22,360 nucleotides of DNA from Catenibacterium mitsuoka_A. GTDB taxonomy: Bacteria > Bacillota_I > Bacilli_A > Erysipelotrichales > Coprobacillaceae. This document shows positions 1 to 8,804 of this stretch, piece after piece (the stretch's first letter is position 1; each line of letters opens with the position of its first letter). The stretch lies in the NCBI RefSeq assembly GCF_964259225.1, contig NZ_CAXVKN010000037.1; one strand, 5' to 3'. The notes beneath the pieces are model-generated. The model did not search any database and had not been told where the DNA came from. It was given only the letters and a program-made list of their open reading frames with translations. The position numbers and the translations under genes are program-made.

Positions 1-142
1 GTGTATAGAAATATTAAGTGATGTGTTTTAATAATAGTCATTGAAAAAATACGCTATATATCAATAATAATTCGCTTTCTCAAAATCATATAATGACAAT
101 AAAGAGAAATGAAATAATATTACAAATTGTAAGTGTATACTG
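1..142. other. Intergenic, no gene recognised
   Basis: This AT-rich leader region contains no convincing coding region on either strand. The only ORF visible is a 17-codon one starting near position 94, which I do not support. The upstream gene lies outside the window. A copy of TGTATACTG at 134-142 ends just before the -35 box of the next promoter. Confidence 0.6.
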
Positions 143-172
143 TTGACATATTGTTTAAAACTCATGTATACT
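143..172 (+). promoter_or_regulatory. Sigma-A promoter of the GH20 gene pair
   Basis: TTGACA (143-148, consensus) and TATACT (167-172) are separated by 18 bp, with TG directly before the -10. Transcription should start near 179-181, immediately before the RAT element at 182. The direct repeat TGTATACTG occurs just upstream of the -35 (134-142) and again over the -10 (165-173), 31 bp apart, which may be a binding site for a regulator. Confidence 0.8.
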
Positions 173-181
173 GATGTCGAA

Positions 182-208
182 GGATTGTTACTTTAAGTAG
201 GCAAGACC
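182..208 (+). promoter_or_regulatory. RAT (ribonucleic antiterminator) element, BglG/LicT/SacY type
   Basis: The sequence GGATTGTTACT (182-192) followed after 6 nt by AGGCAAGACC (199-208) closely matches the RAT consensus GGATTGTTACT...AGGCAAAACC recognised by BglG-family RNA-binding antiterminators. The one departure in the 3' arm is G at 205. The apical part (CTTTAAG, 191-197) is about two bases shorter than in textbook RATs but is still self-complementary. The 3' end of the element (203-208) is also the first arm of the terminator at 203-256. Binding of the antiterminator would therefore prevent terminator formation, which is the known mechanism for the bgl, lic and sac operons. The cognate antiterminator gene is not in this window. 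Confidence 0.85.
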
Positions 209-256
209 GTCATTCATAGGCCCTTTTTAGGGTATCGTGAATGCGGTCTTTTTTTT
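203..256 (+). terminator. Leader (attenuator) terminator overlapping the RAT
   Basis: AAGACCG (203-209) plus ATTCA (212-216) pair with TGAAT (238-242) plus CGGTCTT (244-250). There is a small internal asymmetry and an apical CCC/GGG stem. The hairpin runs directly into a T-tract (249-256). It lies between promoter and gene, so it is a regulated attenuator rather than the end of an upstream gene. A GTG at 237 inside the hairpin is in frame with the GH20 gene but is not a plausible start. Confidence 0.85.
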
Positions 257-326
257 GTTTCAATCTATCAAATTTAAGAGTGGAGGTGAAATCTTTAGTC
301 TTATCAACAAAGAAAGAGGTGAAATA

Positions 327-3300
327 ATGAAAGGGAAAAAAATTGTTGAAGTAGGCTTAGCTGCAATTATTGCGCTATCGGGAGTTGCTTCTGCAGCTGC
401 ACCAGCTTTTGCGGCACCTAATGTGATTTATCCAAATGTACAGAGCTACACAAAGGATTCAGACACATTTACATTGCCAAAGAAAAGCCGTTTACTTGTG
501 GTTTCAAATGAAAAGACACTTAATAATGAAGTGCTATTACGTGATTTGAAACGTGCAAGTTCGCAGTTAGCAGACAGAGGTGTTTTAGCAGAAGCACCAC
601 AGATTGTTTTTGGTACATTAGAAAATGCTGCAGACAATGACATCATTGTAAAAATGGGAACTAATCCAGATTTAACTGGTAAAAATGATGCTTATGCAGT
701 AGATATTAAGAATAATATTACTATTTCTGCAGAAGATGAAACAGGAATCTATTATGGTTTAACATCTGTGATTCAGATGTTAATTGAAGGTGACAATGTT
801 TTAACTAAGGGAAATATTATTGACTATTCTGATGTTGAAGACCGCTCATTCCATTTGGACTGTGCAAGAAAATTTTTCACAAAGGATTGGATCATTTCAT
901 TAATTAAAGATTTATCTTGGCAGAAATACAATTCAATTCAGCTTCATTTCTCTGAAAACGAAGGTTTTAGATTACAGAGTGATACTCTTGAAGCAATTGA
1001 TGGCTTCCAGTATGTAAACAACCAGTATCTCACTAAACAGGATATGTTAGAAATTATTCAGGTTGCAAATGAATATCATATCGAAGTTATCCCATCTTTA
1101 GACTCTCCAGGTCACCTTGGTGCAGTTCTAAGATATTTACCATCTGACTATAGCTGTGCAAGCTTATTCCCATCTGATGGTAGAAGAGCACAGTGCTTTA
1201 ATATCTTTACAAATGACGAAGCACGCGGCTTCTTAATCGATTTAATGACAGAATTTATTGATTTCTTCTCAGAAGCTGGATGTAAGAGATTTAACATTGG
1301 TGGAGATGAATTCTTAGAAAAATTCTCTAACTTCTCTAATGAACAGTATGTACAGATCATGGAATACTTCAATGAAGTATCTGCAATCGCTAAGTCAAAG
1401 GGTATGACTCCTAGAACTTGGAACGATGGTGTGATGTATGGAAATTATACTGGATATAAGTTAGATCCAGATATCGAAATCTGTTATTGGGCTGCTCCAC
1501 AGAACTGTGCAAGTATCGAAAAGTTTGTACAGAATGGTAACAAAGTTATCAACTTCTCTGATATTTACATGTATTATGTATTATCTTCTTGGTGGTTACA
1601 GAATGCATGTCCTGAAGGAGATAGAATTTATAGAGAATGGAATCCAGGTAAGTTCTCAACATTACAGGGTGGTATTCCACAGACTTATAACAAACCTTAT
1701 GCAAACTTTATAAAGGGTGGTTCTTATGCAGTTTGGTGTGACGTTCCAGGTTATATGACACAGGATTCAGTGGCCAATAACATCTTTTATAGAACACGTG
1801 CAACTGCTTATAAGATGTGGAACACATCAGACTCAATGCCTGAATATGCTGATGTAAAGAAGGCATTTGATAAGATTGGACGCGTTCCTGGTTATAAGAG
1901 CGTCCTACCAGAACCAGGTCAGGTTCTTTATGAAGGGCAGTCTGTTGCACTTACAATTGAATATAAGAATGAATTTGGACAGACAATTGAACCTACAGAA
2001 ACTTTATATGGCTTAAAGGACAATGAATACACTATTGAACCCAAGGAACTTTATGGTTATAAGTTTGAAAAAGCAAGTGAATCATTAACTGGTACATATA
2101 AAGAAAACAAAACAATCACTTTAACTTATAAGACATTTACTGACAAGGAAGCATTAATCAAAGAAGTGAATAATGCATTAGTGATTAAGGATTATATTCC
2201 TGAAACAGTGAAGGAATATAAAGAAGCTTTAGACGCTTCGAAAGACGTTAAAGAAGATCCTACAGCAGGACAGAAGAAAGTTGATAAAACATTGGCTGCA
2301 CTTCGTACTGCAAAAGAAAAAGCTGTAAAGGCTAAATTCTATAAGTTATATGTAGAAGCTTATTATCCAGTAAGTGATGCTGCTTATGCATCTGGATACC
2401 AGGCTTATATGAATGTCGTTAATAACGGAAAGAACACTCTTAAAGATGAAAACTTAGATGTTGAAACAGCTGAAGCTGCTTATAATAACATCATGAATGC
2501 GAAGAAAGCATTAATTAAGAAAGCTGCAGATAAGCCTACTATTTCTGCAACTAAGGGATACTATGGCTGGTACTCATACAACAATATGATTGATGGTAAC
2601 CGTAATTCTAAGTGTTGGTTTGGTGCTAACCAGACAGCTGGGGATGAAGTGTTATTCACATTCCCAGGTAAAGTAAAATTATCAGGTGTGAATGTTGTAC
2701 AGGCAGACCAGGGTGATATTTTACGTGATGCTGAAGTTCAGATTTCTGCTGATAAGGTAAACTGGACAACAGTAGGTACATTAAAGGGTACAGATCCATT
2801 AGAAAAGAGATTTGACTTTGATGCTCAGGAAATAAAGTATGTAAGAATCTACATCAATTCAGGATATGGTGCTTGGTATCAGATTTCTGAAGTTGAGTTC
2901 GTATTAGAATCCATTGGTGAAGATACTACATTAAAAGACTTGATTGAAAAAGCTAAGGAAGAAGATTTAGAAGGCAAGACAGTTGCATCTAGAGATGAAT
3001 TCTTAGAAGCTCTTATTGAAGCTCAGAAGGCATTAGTGGCTGAAGATATCAAGAATGAAGAAGTCATCAATCGCTTAAATAAGGCTATTGAAGGTTTAGT
3101 TGATGCACCTGTAGTGAATACAGATGCTCTTGATGAAGCAATTGCTAAGGCTAATGCTTTAACTGAAGAAGAAGTAAATAAAGCAATTAAAAAGAACGTT
3201 GAAGTATTCAACAAAGCATTAGCTGATGCTAAGGCTGTTCTTGCAAAGGATGAACCTACTCAGGAAGAAATCGATGCAGCAGTTAAGACATTAAATGAAG

Positions 3301-3770
3301 CATTAGATGGATTAAAGGTTCTTAGAGGTAATCCAGAAGCTTTAAATTCAGCTCTTGAAGCTGCTAGAAAGAAAGACGAAAGCAAATATACTGCTGAATC
3401 TTGGGCAGCATTAATGGCTGTAGTAGAAGAAGTAAAGGCTATTGACTTAGAAAATGCAACTCAGAAAGAAATTGATGAAGCTGTAGCTAAGTTAAATAAA
3501 TCAGTAGATGCATTAGAAGAAAAGGTTGTTATTGAACCAGAAAAACCAACTGTTCCAGAAAAGCCATCTGAAAAACCTACTGAAAAGCCAACAGAAAAAC
3601 CTACTGAAAAGCCAACAGAAAAACCAACTGAAAAGCCAGAAATTAAACCAGAAGATAAGAAGGATGACACTGTTAAGACAGGTGATTCTACTATGATTTT
3701 AGGTATGGTTGCATTAATGGCTGTTTCAGCTATCGTTTATATCTCTTTAAAAAGAAAAAAATTTAATTAA
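327..3770 (+). CDS. Cell-wall-anchored GH20 beta-N-acetylhexosaminidase (first of two)
   Basis: This is a secreted surface enzyme that should release terminal N-acetylhexosamine residues (or lacto-N-biose) from host glycans; the exact substrate is not readable from sequence. The ATG at 327 is chosen because AGAGGTGA lies just upstream and a signal peptide follows (residues 1-30, ending AFAA). Domains in order: GH20 N-terminal domain about 40-170; GH20 barrel about 173-505 with the catalytic Asp-Glu pair in NIGGDE (D327/E328); MucBP-like domain about 530-602; FIVAR-like helices about 605-732; CBM32/F5-8C lectin domain about 735-861; three FIVAR repeats about 868-1064; EKPT stalk; VKTGD (1116-1120), membrane helix and KRKK tail. 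VKTGD replaces the usual LPxTG, so sortase anchoring is inferred from the whole C-terminal layout. It is followed by a paralogue, and expression is probably set by the RAT/terminator leader. Confidence 0.93.
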   Translation: MKGKKIVEVGLAAIIALSGVASAAAPAFAAPNVIYPNVQSYTKDSDTFTLPKKSRLLVVSNEKTLNNEVLLRDLKRASSQLADRGVLAEAPQIVFGTLENAADNDIIVKMGTNPDLTGKNDAYAVDIKNNITISAEDETGIYYGLTSVIQMLIEGDNVLTKGNIIDYSDVEDRSFHLDCARKFFTKDWIISLIKDLSWQKYNSIQLHFSENEGFRLQSDTLEAIDGFQYVNNQYLTKQDMLEIIQVANEYHIEVIPSLDSPGHLGAVLRYLPSDYSCASLFPSDGRRAQCFNIFTNDEARGFLIDLMTEFIDFFSEAGCKRFNIGGDEFLEKFSNFSNEQYVQIMEYFNEVSAIAKSKGMTPRTWNDGVMYGNYTGYKLDPDIEICYWAAPQNCASIEKFVQNGNKVINFSDIYMYYVLSSWWLQNACPEGDRIYREWNPGKFSTLQGGIPQTYNKPYANFIKGGSYAVWCDVPGYMTQDSVANNIFYRTRATAYKMWNTSDSMPEYADVKKAFDKIGRVPGYKSVLPEPGQVLYEGQSVALTIEYKNEFGQTIEPTETLYGLKDNEYTIEPKELYGYKFEKASESLTGTYKENKTITLTYKTFTDKEALIKEVNNALVIKDYIPETVKEYKEALDASKDVKEDPTAGQKKVDKTLAALRTAKEKAVKAKFYKLYVEAYYPVSDAAYASGYQAYMNVVNNGKNTLKDENLDVETAEAAYNNIMNAKKALIKKAADKPTISATKGYYGWYSYNNMIDGNRNSKCWFGANQTAGDEVLFTFPGKVKLSGVNVVQADQGDILRDAEVQISADKVNWTTVGTLKGTDPLEKRFDFDAQEIKYVRIYINSGYGAWYQISEVEFVLESIGEDTTLKDLIEKAKEEDLEGKTVASRDEFLEALIEAQKALVAEDIKNEEVINRLNKAIEGLVDAPVVNTDALDEAIAKANALTEEEVNKAIKKNVEVFNKALADAKAVLAKDEPTQEEIDAAVKTLNEALDGLKVLRGNPEALNSALEAARKKDESKYTAESWAALMAVVEEVKAIDLENATQKEIDEAVAKLNKSVDALEEKVVIEPEKPTVPEKPSEKPTEKPTEKPTEKPTEKPTEKPEIKPEDKKDDTVKTGDSTMILGMVALMAVSAIVYISLKRKKFN
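3558..3635 (+). repeat. 12-bp coding tandem repeat (EKPT stalk)
   Basis: Consecutive copies of a 12-bp unit encode Glu-Lys-Pro-Thr (first copy EKPS). Two alternating codon versions (AAACCTACT and AAGCCAACA types) give a 24-bp higher-order period. The repeat forms the extended stalk that would carry the enzyme through the cell wall. The paralogous gene has a different, less regular PEKP/PETK stalk, so this repeat number is probably variable between strains. Confidence 0.8.
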
Positions 3771-3773
3771 TAC

Positions 3774-3801
3774 GTAAGAGGCAGGTTTGCCTGCCTCTTA
3801 C
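3774..3801 (+). other. Perfect 12-bp intergenic hairpin between the GH20 genes
   Basis: GTAAGAGGCAGG (3774-3785), loop TTTG, CCTGCCTCTTAC (3790-3801). It starts 3 nt after the first GH20 stop codon. Neither strand has a T-tract after the stem, so it does not look like a standard intrinsic terminator. A 3'-end stabiliser or processing point that sets the ratio of the two mRNAs is more likely. A TTG in the loop is in frame with the downstream gene but is not its start. Confidence 0.75.
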
Positions 3802-3819
3802 TTGATAGGGAATAATACA

Positions 3820-6800
3820 ATGAACAAGAATAATATGAAACGTGTGTTAATGAGCGTTATGCTCGTTTCTTCTATGACTCTTTCAAGTGGTGCTATTGTG
3901 GCTCAAGCGTACAATGGTACATCAGCTATTACTGAAAGAACAATGACTAATGAACAGCTCGTTGCTGCAACAACACCTATCCTACAGTCATATACTAAAG
4001 ATGCATCTGATAAGACATGGGTTATGACTAAGGATTCTAAGTTCGTTATTGTAGCTAATGAAGCTAACTTAAAGAATGAAAGACTTGCTGAAATTGTTAA
4101 ATTAGTGAATTCTGAATTCATGGCAAAACAGATTGTTTCTAGTGATGCTCAGGCTATGCTTTATAATCAGGATGGAACACCAACTGATATCACTATTGAT
4201 ATTAAGCCTGTATCAGAAATTACTGATAAGACTACAAGTAAAGAAGCTTATAAGATTACAATTGATGACACTGGTATCCATTTAACTGGTGCAAGTGAAA
4301 CAGCTGTATTATATGGTTTACGTACTATTGAACAGCTTTCAATTGCGAATAATAACACTTTAGCTTATGGTGAAATCGTAGACTATCCTAATGTTGCTGA
4401 ACGTCGTATTCATGTAGATATGGCTCGTAAGTATATTTCTAAAGAATGGTTCATCAGACAGATCAGAGAAATGTCTTACTTCAAGATGAATGCAATCCAG
4501 ATGCATTTCTCAGAAAACCTAGGTTTCCGTATTGAATGTGAAACAGATCCATCAATCGTATCTGAACAGCATTTAACTAAAGCTGATGTAAGAGAAATTC
4601 TTGCTGAAGCAAAGAAATATGGTGTGAAAGTTATTCCATCATTTGACTCTCCAGGCCATGTTGACCAGATTTTAAGAGCACATCCAGAATATGGACAGAA
4701 AGATAAATATGGTAATAATTATAAATCAGGTTTAGATGTTACTAATCCTGAAGCGATTAAGTATATTTATAGCTTATATGATGAATATATGGAATTATTT
4801 AAAGGATGTACAGATTTCCACATCGGCGGGGATGAATATATGGAATTTGACCGTGCACCTTTCACTACTCAGTACAAAGAAGTACTAGATAACTATGCAA
4901 GAGAAAACATTGATCCTAATGCAACTTGGAAAGATGTTATTGCGAAATATATCAATGACTTAGCAGAACATGTACATAAAAAAGGATTTACTCCACGTAT
5001 CTGGAATGATGGTATCTACTATGGAGAAAATTCCTGGGGACAGAATAAACAGATGATCGAAATGCATAAGTATATCGGTATCGATTTCTGGAGCCAGATG
5101 TCTTGGAACCATAGTATCGCAAAACTTCAGACATTCTTAGATAAGGGTCATGATACTATTTATAACGTAAATGCTAGTTTCTTCTATTATGTATTAAGAC
5201 CATCAATGCCAAATGATGGACGTAAACAGCATTCATTTGATAACTTGAATTCTGATAAGTTAATCTTTGATGAATGGACTCCAGGTAAATTCCAGGCTAA
5301 CACTATTGCTGATGATAACCCAGCTATTAAGGGTGCATCACTTGCAATCTGGTGTGATAAGGCTGATGTATGTGATGAAGATACTATTACTGAAGATATC
5401 GCAAATGAAATGCGAGCACTTGCTACTAAAGCATGGAATACAAAGTCTAATAGTATTATTTCTCATAACCAGTTTAAGGCTAATTATGCAAAGCTTGGAC
5501 ATGTTGCAGCATTTGATAAGGGTTCTACTTTACCAGATTCTGGATCAATCTTACCAGCTGATTCTTTAGGTAAAGTGACTATTAAATATGTAGATAAAGA
5601 TGGTAAGGAATTAAAGAGTCCTGTAACTCGTTATGGTAATATCGGTGATGAATATAACTTCACTGCTGAAAAGATTTATGGTTATCGTTTAGTGTCTGAT
5701 AAAGATAGTGCAACTGGTACATATAGTAAGAAGGGTGATACTTTCACTTTCACTTATGAAATCTACACAGATAAAACTGACTTAAAGGCTGCTTTAGATA
5801 ATGCTTTAGATGAAAATGTATACATTGGTGCAACACTAGGTGAATATAAAACTGCATTAGATGAAGCACAGAAACTTTATGATGATAAGGATGCATTACA
5901 GCAGGATGTAGATGCTATCTTGACTACGTTAAATAATGCTAAGAAGAAAGCAGTTAAACGTGCTTATTATGCATTATGGGTAGAAGTAGAAAACCCAATG
6001 GCTGATAACGGATATGCATCAGGATATCCTGAATACTTAGAAGCTGTAAAGAATGGTAAGAAGGTTCTTTATGGTGAAGAAGTGACTGATGAAGCAGTAA
6101 AGACTGCATATGATGCATTAGTTGCTGCTAGAAATGGTTTAATGAAACGTGATGGTACTGTTCCTAGTATTGAAGCATCTGATGGATATTGGCAGTTAGG
6201 TGTATCTCCAAGTGATAAATATAGCTATGAAAAGATGTTTGATGGTAATAGAGAGACATTCGCTTGGTTCAATGATGCTCAGAAGGTAGGTAAACATATT
6301 ACATTTACTTTACCTAAGACAGTAAATATGAGTGGTATTAAGATCTCTGCACCTGAAAGACCAGGCTCAGATATTATTAAGAATGCTGATATCATGGTTT
6401 CTACAGATAAAGAAAATTGGACAACTGTAGGTAATTTAAGAATGACTGCAGATACTCTTGAACAGTCATTTACATTTGATAAACAGTCAGTGAAGTATGT
6501 AAAACTTGTGATGAAAGAAGCAAGTGAAAGCTGGTATAAGATTGCAGAAGTACAGTTTACTTATGATCAGGTTGAAGAAACAACTGAACTTAAAGATTTA
6601 TTAACAGAAGCTTATAATCAGGATTTAACTGATAAGACAAGTGATTCTGTTGATACATTCTTAGACGCATTAGTAGAAGCACAGAAAGCTTATGCAAGAG
6701 AAGATTTAAATAATGAGGAAGTAATCAATGCATTACGTACAGCTATGAAGAACTTAAAGGTAGTTTCTAAAGTAAATAAGGCTGATCTTGAAAAAGCAGT

Positions 6801-7401
6801 GACTAAAGCTGAAGCTATCTCTGAAGAAACATTAAATAAGGCTGTTAAGAAAGCACGTGATGCATTTACTAAGGCATTAAATGATGCAAAAGCAGTATTT
6901 GAAAACAAAGATGCTTCTCAGGAAGAAGTTAATGAAGCAACTAAGAAGCTAGAAGATGCTATTAAGGGCTTAGATGTTCTTAAGGGTGATACAACTGCAT
7001 TAGATGCAAAACTTGCTGAAATTAAGAAATTAGATGAAAGTAAGTATACTGAAGAATCTTGGACTGCATTAATGAATGTTGTCGCAGAAGCTAAGGGGCT
7101 TGACGCAGAAAATGCAACTCAGGTAGAAGTAGATGAAGTTGTGGCTAAGTTAACTAAGGCAGTAAATGCTTTAGAAGAAAAGGTTGTAATTGAACCAGAA
7201 AAACCAACTGTTCCAGAAAAACCATCTGAAAAACCTGAAATTAAGCCAGAAACAAAACCAGAAGTGAAACCAGAAACTAAACCAGAAGATAAGAAGGATG
7301 ATACTGTTAAGACAGGTGATCCTACTTCATTATTCGGATTAGTATCTGCTATGGCTTTATCTCTAGCAGGTTTTGTATCTGTGAAGAAGAAAAAAGACTA
7401 A
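3820..7401 (+). CDS. Cell-wall-anchored GH20 beta-N-acetylhexosaminidase (second paralogue)
   Basis: This is a paralogue of the preceding gene with the same plan. Signal peptide about 1-30; GH20 barrel about 195-545 with catalytic pair in HIGGDE (D338/E339); MucBP-like region about 583-648; helical/FIVAR region about 650-715; CBM32/F5-8C domain about 780-915; three FIVAR repeats about 922-1119; Pro/Glu/Lys stalk; VKTGD (1163-1167), hydrophobic helix and KKKKD end. The ATG at 3820 is chosen because TAGGG precedes it by a normal distance; an ATG at 3835 lacks a ribosome site. The two proteins differ widely in the catalytic domain but share closely similar FIVAR and stalk sequences, suggesting different specificities on a common chassis. 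No separate promoter was recognised, so it is probably co-transcribed with the first gene. Confidence 0.92.
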   Translation: MNKNNMKRVLMSVMLVSSMTLSSGAIVAQAYNGTSAITERTMTNEQLVAATTPILQSYTKDASDKTWVMTKDSKFVIVANEANLKNERLAEIVKLVNSEFMAKQIVSSDAQAMLYNQDGTPTDITIDIKPVSEITDKTTSKEAYKITIDDTGIHLTGASETAVLYGLRTIEQLSIANNNTLAYGEIVDYPNVAERRIHVDMARKYISKEWFIRQIREMSYFKMNAIQMHFSENLGFRIECETDPSIVSEQHLTKADVREILAEAKKYGVKVIPSFDSPGHVDQILRAHPEYGQKDKYGNNYKSGLDVTNPEAIKYIYSLYDEYMELFKGCTDFHIGGDEYMEFDRAPFTTQYKEVLDNYARENIDPNATWKDVIAKYINDLAEHVHKKGFTPRIWNDGIYYGENSWGQNKQMIEMHKYIGIDFWSQMSWNHSIAKLQTFLDKGHDTIYNVNASFFYYVLRPSMPNDGRKQHSFDNLNSDKLIFDEWTPGKFQANTIADDNPAIKGASLAIWCDKADVCDEDTITEDIANEMRALATKAWNTKSNSIISHNQFKANYAKLGHVAAFDKGSTLPDSGSILPADSLGKVTIKYVDKDGKELKSPVTRYGNIGDEYNFTAEKIYGYRLVSDKDSATGTYSKKGDTFTFTYEIYTDKTDLKAALDNALDENVYIGATLGEYKTALDEAQKLYDDKDALQQDVDAILTTLNNAKKKAVKRAYYALWVEVENPMADNGYASGYPEYLEAVKNGKKVLYGEEVTDEAVKTAYDALVAARNGLMKRDGTVPSIEASDGYWQLGVSPSDKYSYEKMFDGNRETFAWFNDAQKVGKHITFTLPKTVNMSGIKISAPERPGSDIIKNADIMVSTDKENWTTVGNLRMTADTLEQSFTFDKQSVKYVKLVMKEASESWYKIAEVQFTYDQVEETTELKDLLTEAYNQDLTDKTSDSVDTFLDALVEAQKAYAREDLNNEEVINALRTAMKNLKVVSKVNKADLEKAVTKAEAISEETLNKAVKKARDAFTKALNDAKAVFENKDASQEEVNEATKKLEDAIKGLDVLKGDTTALDAKLAEIKKLDESKYTEESWTALMNVVAEAKGLDAENATQVEVDEVVAKLTKAVNALEEKVVIEPEKPTVPEKPSEKPEIKPETKPEVKPETKPEDKKDDTVKTGDPTSLFGLVSAMALSLAGFVSVKKKKD

Positions 7402-7407
7402 ATCTTT

Positions 7408-7441
7408 GAAGGGATAGTGTAATGCTATCTCTTCTTTTTTT
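7408..7441 (+). terminator. Intrinsic terminator after the GH20 pair
   Basis: GAAGGGATAG (7408-7417) pairs with CTATCTCTTC (7425-7434), 10 bp with one G-U pair, followed by seven T. It ends the GH20 transcription unit. Confidence 0.85.
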
Positions 7442-7468
7442 CTTACAAAAGAAGTGAGATGTATAAAT

Positions 7469-7474
7469 TATAAT
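7469..7474 (+). promoter_or_regulatory. Possible -10 box for the amidohydrolase gene
   Basis: TATAAT lies in the 78-bp gap between the GH20 terminator and the amidohydrolase start. No -35 box at good spacing was seen (TTACAA at 7443-7448 would need a 20-bp spacer), so this is tentative. Confidence 0.3.
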
Positions 7475-7519
7475 GTGAAGTGAATATGATATCATAGATA
7501 TAAGAGAGGGGTGAGCATA

Positions 7520-8803
7520 ATGAAGGATGCTTATATTAATGGAAAAATAATAGATGGTACTAAGGAGATGCAGGTTAAGGAAGGTTACGCTATTCTTGTA
7601 GAACAGGGTAAAATTAAGAATATTGTTTTACAAGAAGAAGCTGATTTAACAGGCTATAATGTAGTTGATTTAAAAGAAAACTATATTATGCCAGGTCTTA
7701 TTAATATGCATGTACACTTAGCCGGTAATGGGAAACCACAAAAGAAACAGAGAGATAATGCAAAGTTAGTGAACTTCTTAATGAGTAATCCACTTACTCG
7801 TGCTATTGCTCATAATATGGTGAGTGGGTTTGCGGAAATGGAGTTACTCAGTGGTGTCACTACTATTAGAACAGTAGGTGGTATTAGAGATTTTGATACA
7901 CGTGTACGTGATGAAATTAATAGTGGGAAGAAGAGAGGTCCACATATTTTAGCAGGTAATGAAGGTATTTCAGTCCCTCATGGTCATATGGCAGGGAGTG
8001 TAGCAATTGCAGCTGAAACAATTGATGATGCACTTTTACAGGTAAGTAAAGCAAAGGAGCAGAATGTCGATTTAATTAAATTAATGATTACAGGTGGTGT
8101 TCTAGATGCAAAGGAAAAGGGTGTTCCTGGAGAATTAAAGATGGCTCCTGAAATGGTTAAAGCAGTATGTGATAAAGCACACGAATTAGGCTTTAAAGTG
8201 GCTGCTCATGTAGAATCATCTGATGGTGTAAGAGTGGCTTTAGAAAATGGTGTAGATTCGATTGAGCATGGGGCAAAACTCGATGATCATATGATTCAGT
8301 TATTTAAAGATAATAATGCATTCCTATGTACAACATTATCACCAGCCTTACCATATGCTTTATTTGATCGTTCTATTACTAACGCATCAGAAGTAGAACA
8401 ATTCAATGGTAAAGTCGTATTTGATGGAATTATAGAATGTGCGAAACAGGCATTAGAAAATGATATTCCTATTGTATTAGGTAATGATGTAGGATGTCCT
8501 TGGATTACACAGTATGACTTCTGGAGAGAACTATATTACTTCCATAAGTATGTAGGTGTAAGTAATGCATATGCAATTTATTGTGCGACATTACAGGCAG
8601 CTAGAATGGCAGGTATTGATGATGAGACAGGTTCTATTGAAGTGGGTAAGTCAGCTGATATGATTGTGATGAAAGAGAACCCATTAGAGAATCTACTTTC
8701 ATTAAGACATATTGAATCTGTGATCATGAGAGGTCATAGAATTGATCATCCTACTAATAAGATTAATGAACAGGTTAAAACTGAATTAGATAAGTTCTTA
8801 TAA
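7520..8803 (+). CDS. Metal-dependent amidohydrolase (imidazolonepropionase-related)
   Basis: A cytoplasmic enzyme of the amidohydrolase superfamily that hydrolyses a C-N bond; relatives include imidazolonepropionase-like and Xaa-Pro/Xaa-Arg dipeptidase-type enzymes, and the substrate is unknown. The metal-site residues are present: HVH (H64, H66) after PGLINM, K187 in LIKLMITGG, H230 in AAHVE, H250 in SIEHGA and D323 in GNDVG. At 427 aa it has family-typical length and the expected C-terminal GSIEVGKSADMIV segment. The ATG at 7520 is preferred over the in-frame GTG at 7511, because the GTG lies within the likely ribosome site GAGGGGTG. It appears monocistronic, with its own terminator, and no signal peptide is seen. 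Confidence 0.88.
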   Translation: MKDAYINGKIIDGTKEMQVKEGYAILVEQGKIKNIVLQEEADLTGYNVVDLKENYIMPGLINMHVHLAGNGKPQKKQRDNAKLVNFLMSNPLTRAIAHNMVSGFAEMELLSGVTTIRTVGGIRDFDTRVRDEINSGKKRGPHILAGNEGISVPHGHMAGSVAIAAETIDDALLQVSKAKEQNVDLIKLMITGGVLDAKEKGVPGELKMAPEMVKAVCDKAHELGFKVAAHVESSDGVRVALENGVDSIEHGAKLDDHMIQLFKDNNAFLCTTLSPALPYALFDRSITNASEVEQFNGKVVFDGIIECAKQALENDIPIVLGNDVGCPWITQYDFWRELYYFHKYVGVSNAYAIYCATLQAARMAGIDDETGSIEVGKSADMIVMKENPLENLLSLRHIESVIMRGHRIDHPTNKINEQVKTELDKFL

Positions 8804-8804
8804 T

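Noticed and set aside
89..94. TATAAT at 89-94 as a second GH20 promoter
   Set aside because: No -35 box at suitable spacing; the consensus promoter at 143-172 places the start exactly at the RAT.
182..208. Riboswitch or T-box in the GH20 leader
   Set aside because: The leader from the predicted start site to the terminator is under 80 nt and its whole sequenced core is explained by the RAT motif; no T-box or known aptamer motif is visible.
237..326. GTG at 237 as the start of the first GH20 protein
   Set aside because: It lies inside the terminator hairpin with no ribosome site. The ATG at 327 has AGAGGTGA upstream and is followed at once by a signal peptide.
3461..3670. Minus-strand ORF rich in GFSVGFSV repeats
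   Set aside because: It is the reverse reading of the EKPT coding repeat of the GH20 stalk, not a gene.
3774..3801. Hairpin as an ordinary intrinsic terminator
   Set aside because: No T-tract follows the stem in either direction.
3787..3819. TTG at 3787 as the start of the second GH20 protein
   Set aside because: It lies in the loop of the 12-bp hairpin and would put a polar stretch before the signal peptide; the ATG at 3820 fits better.
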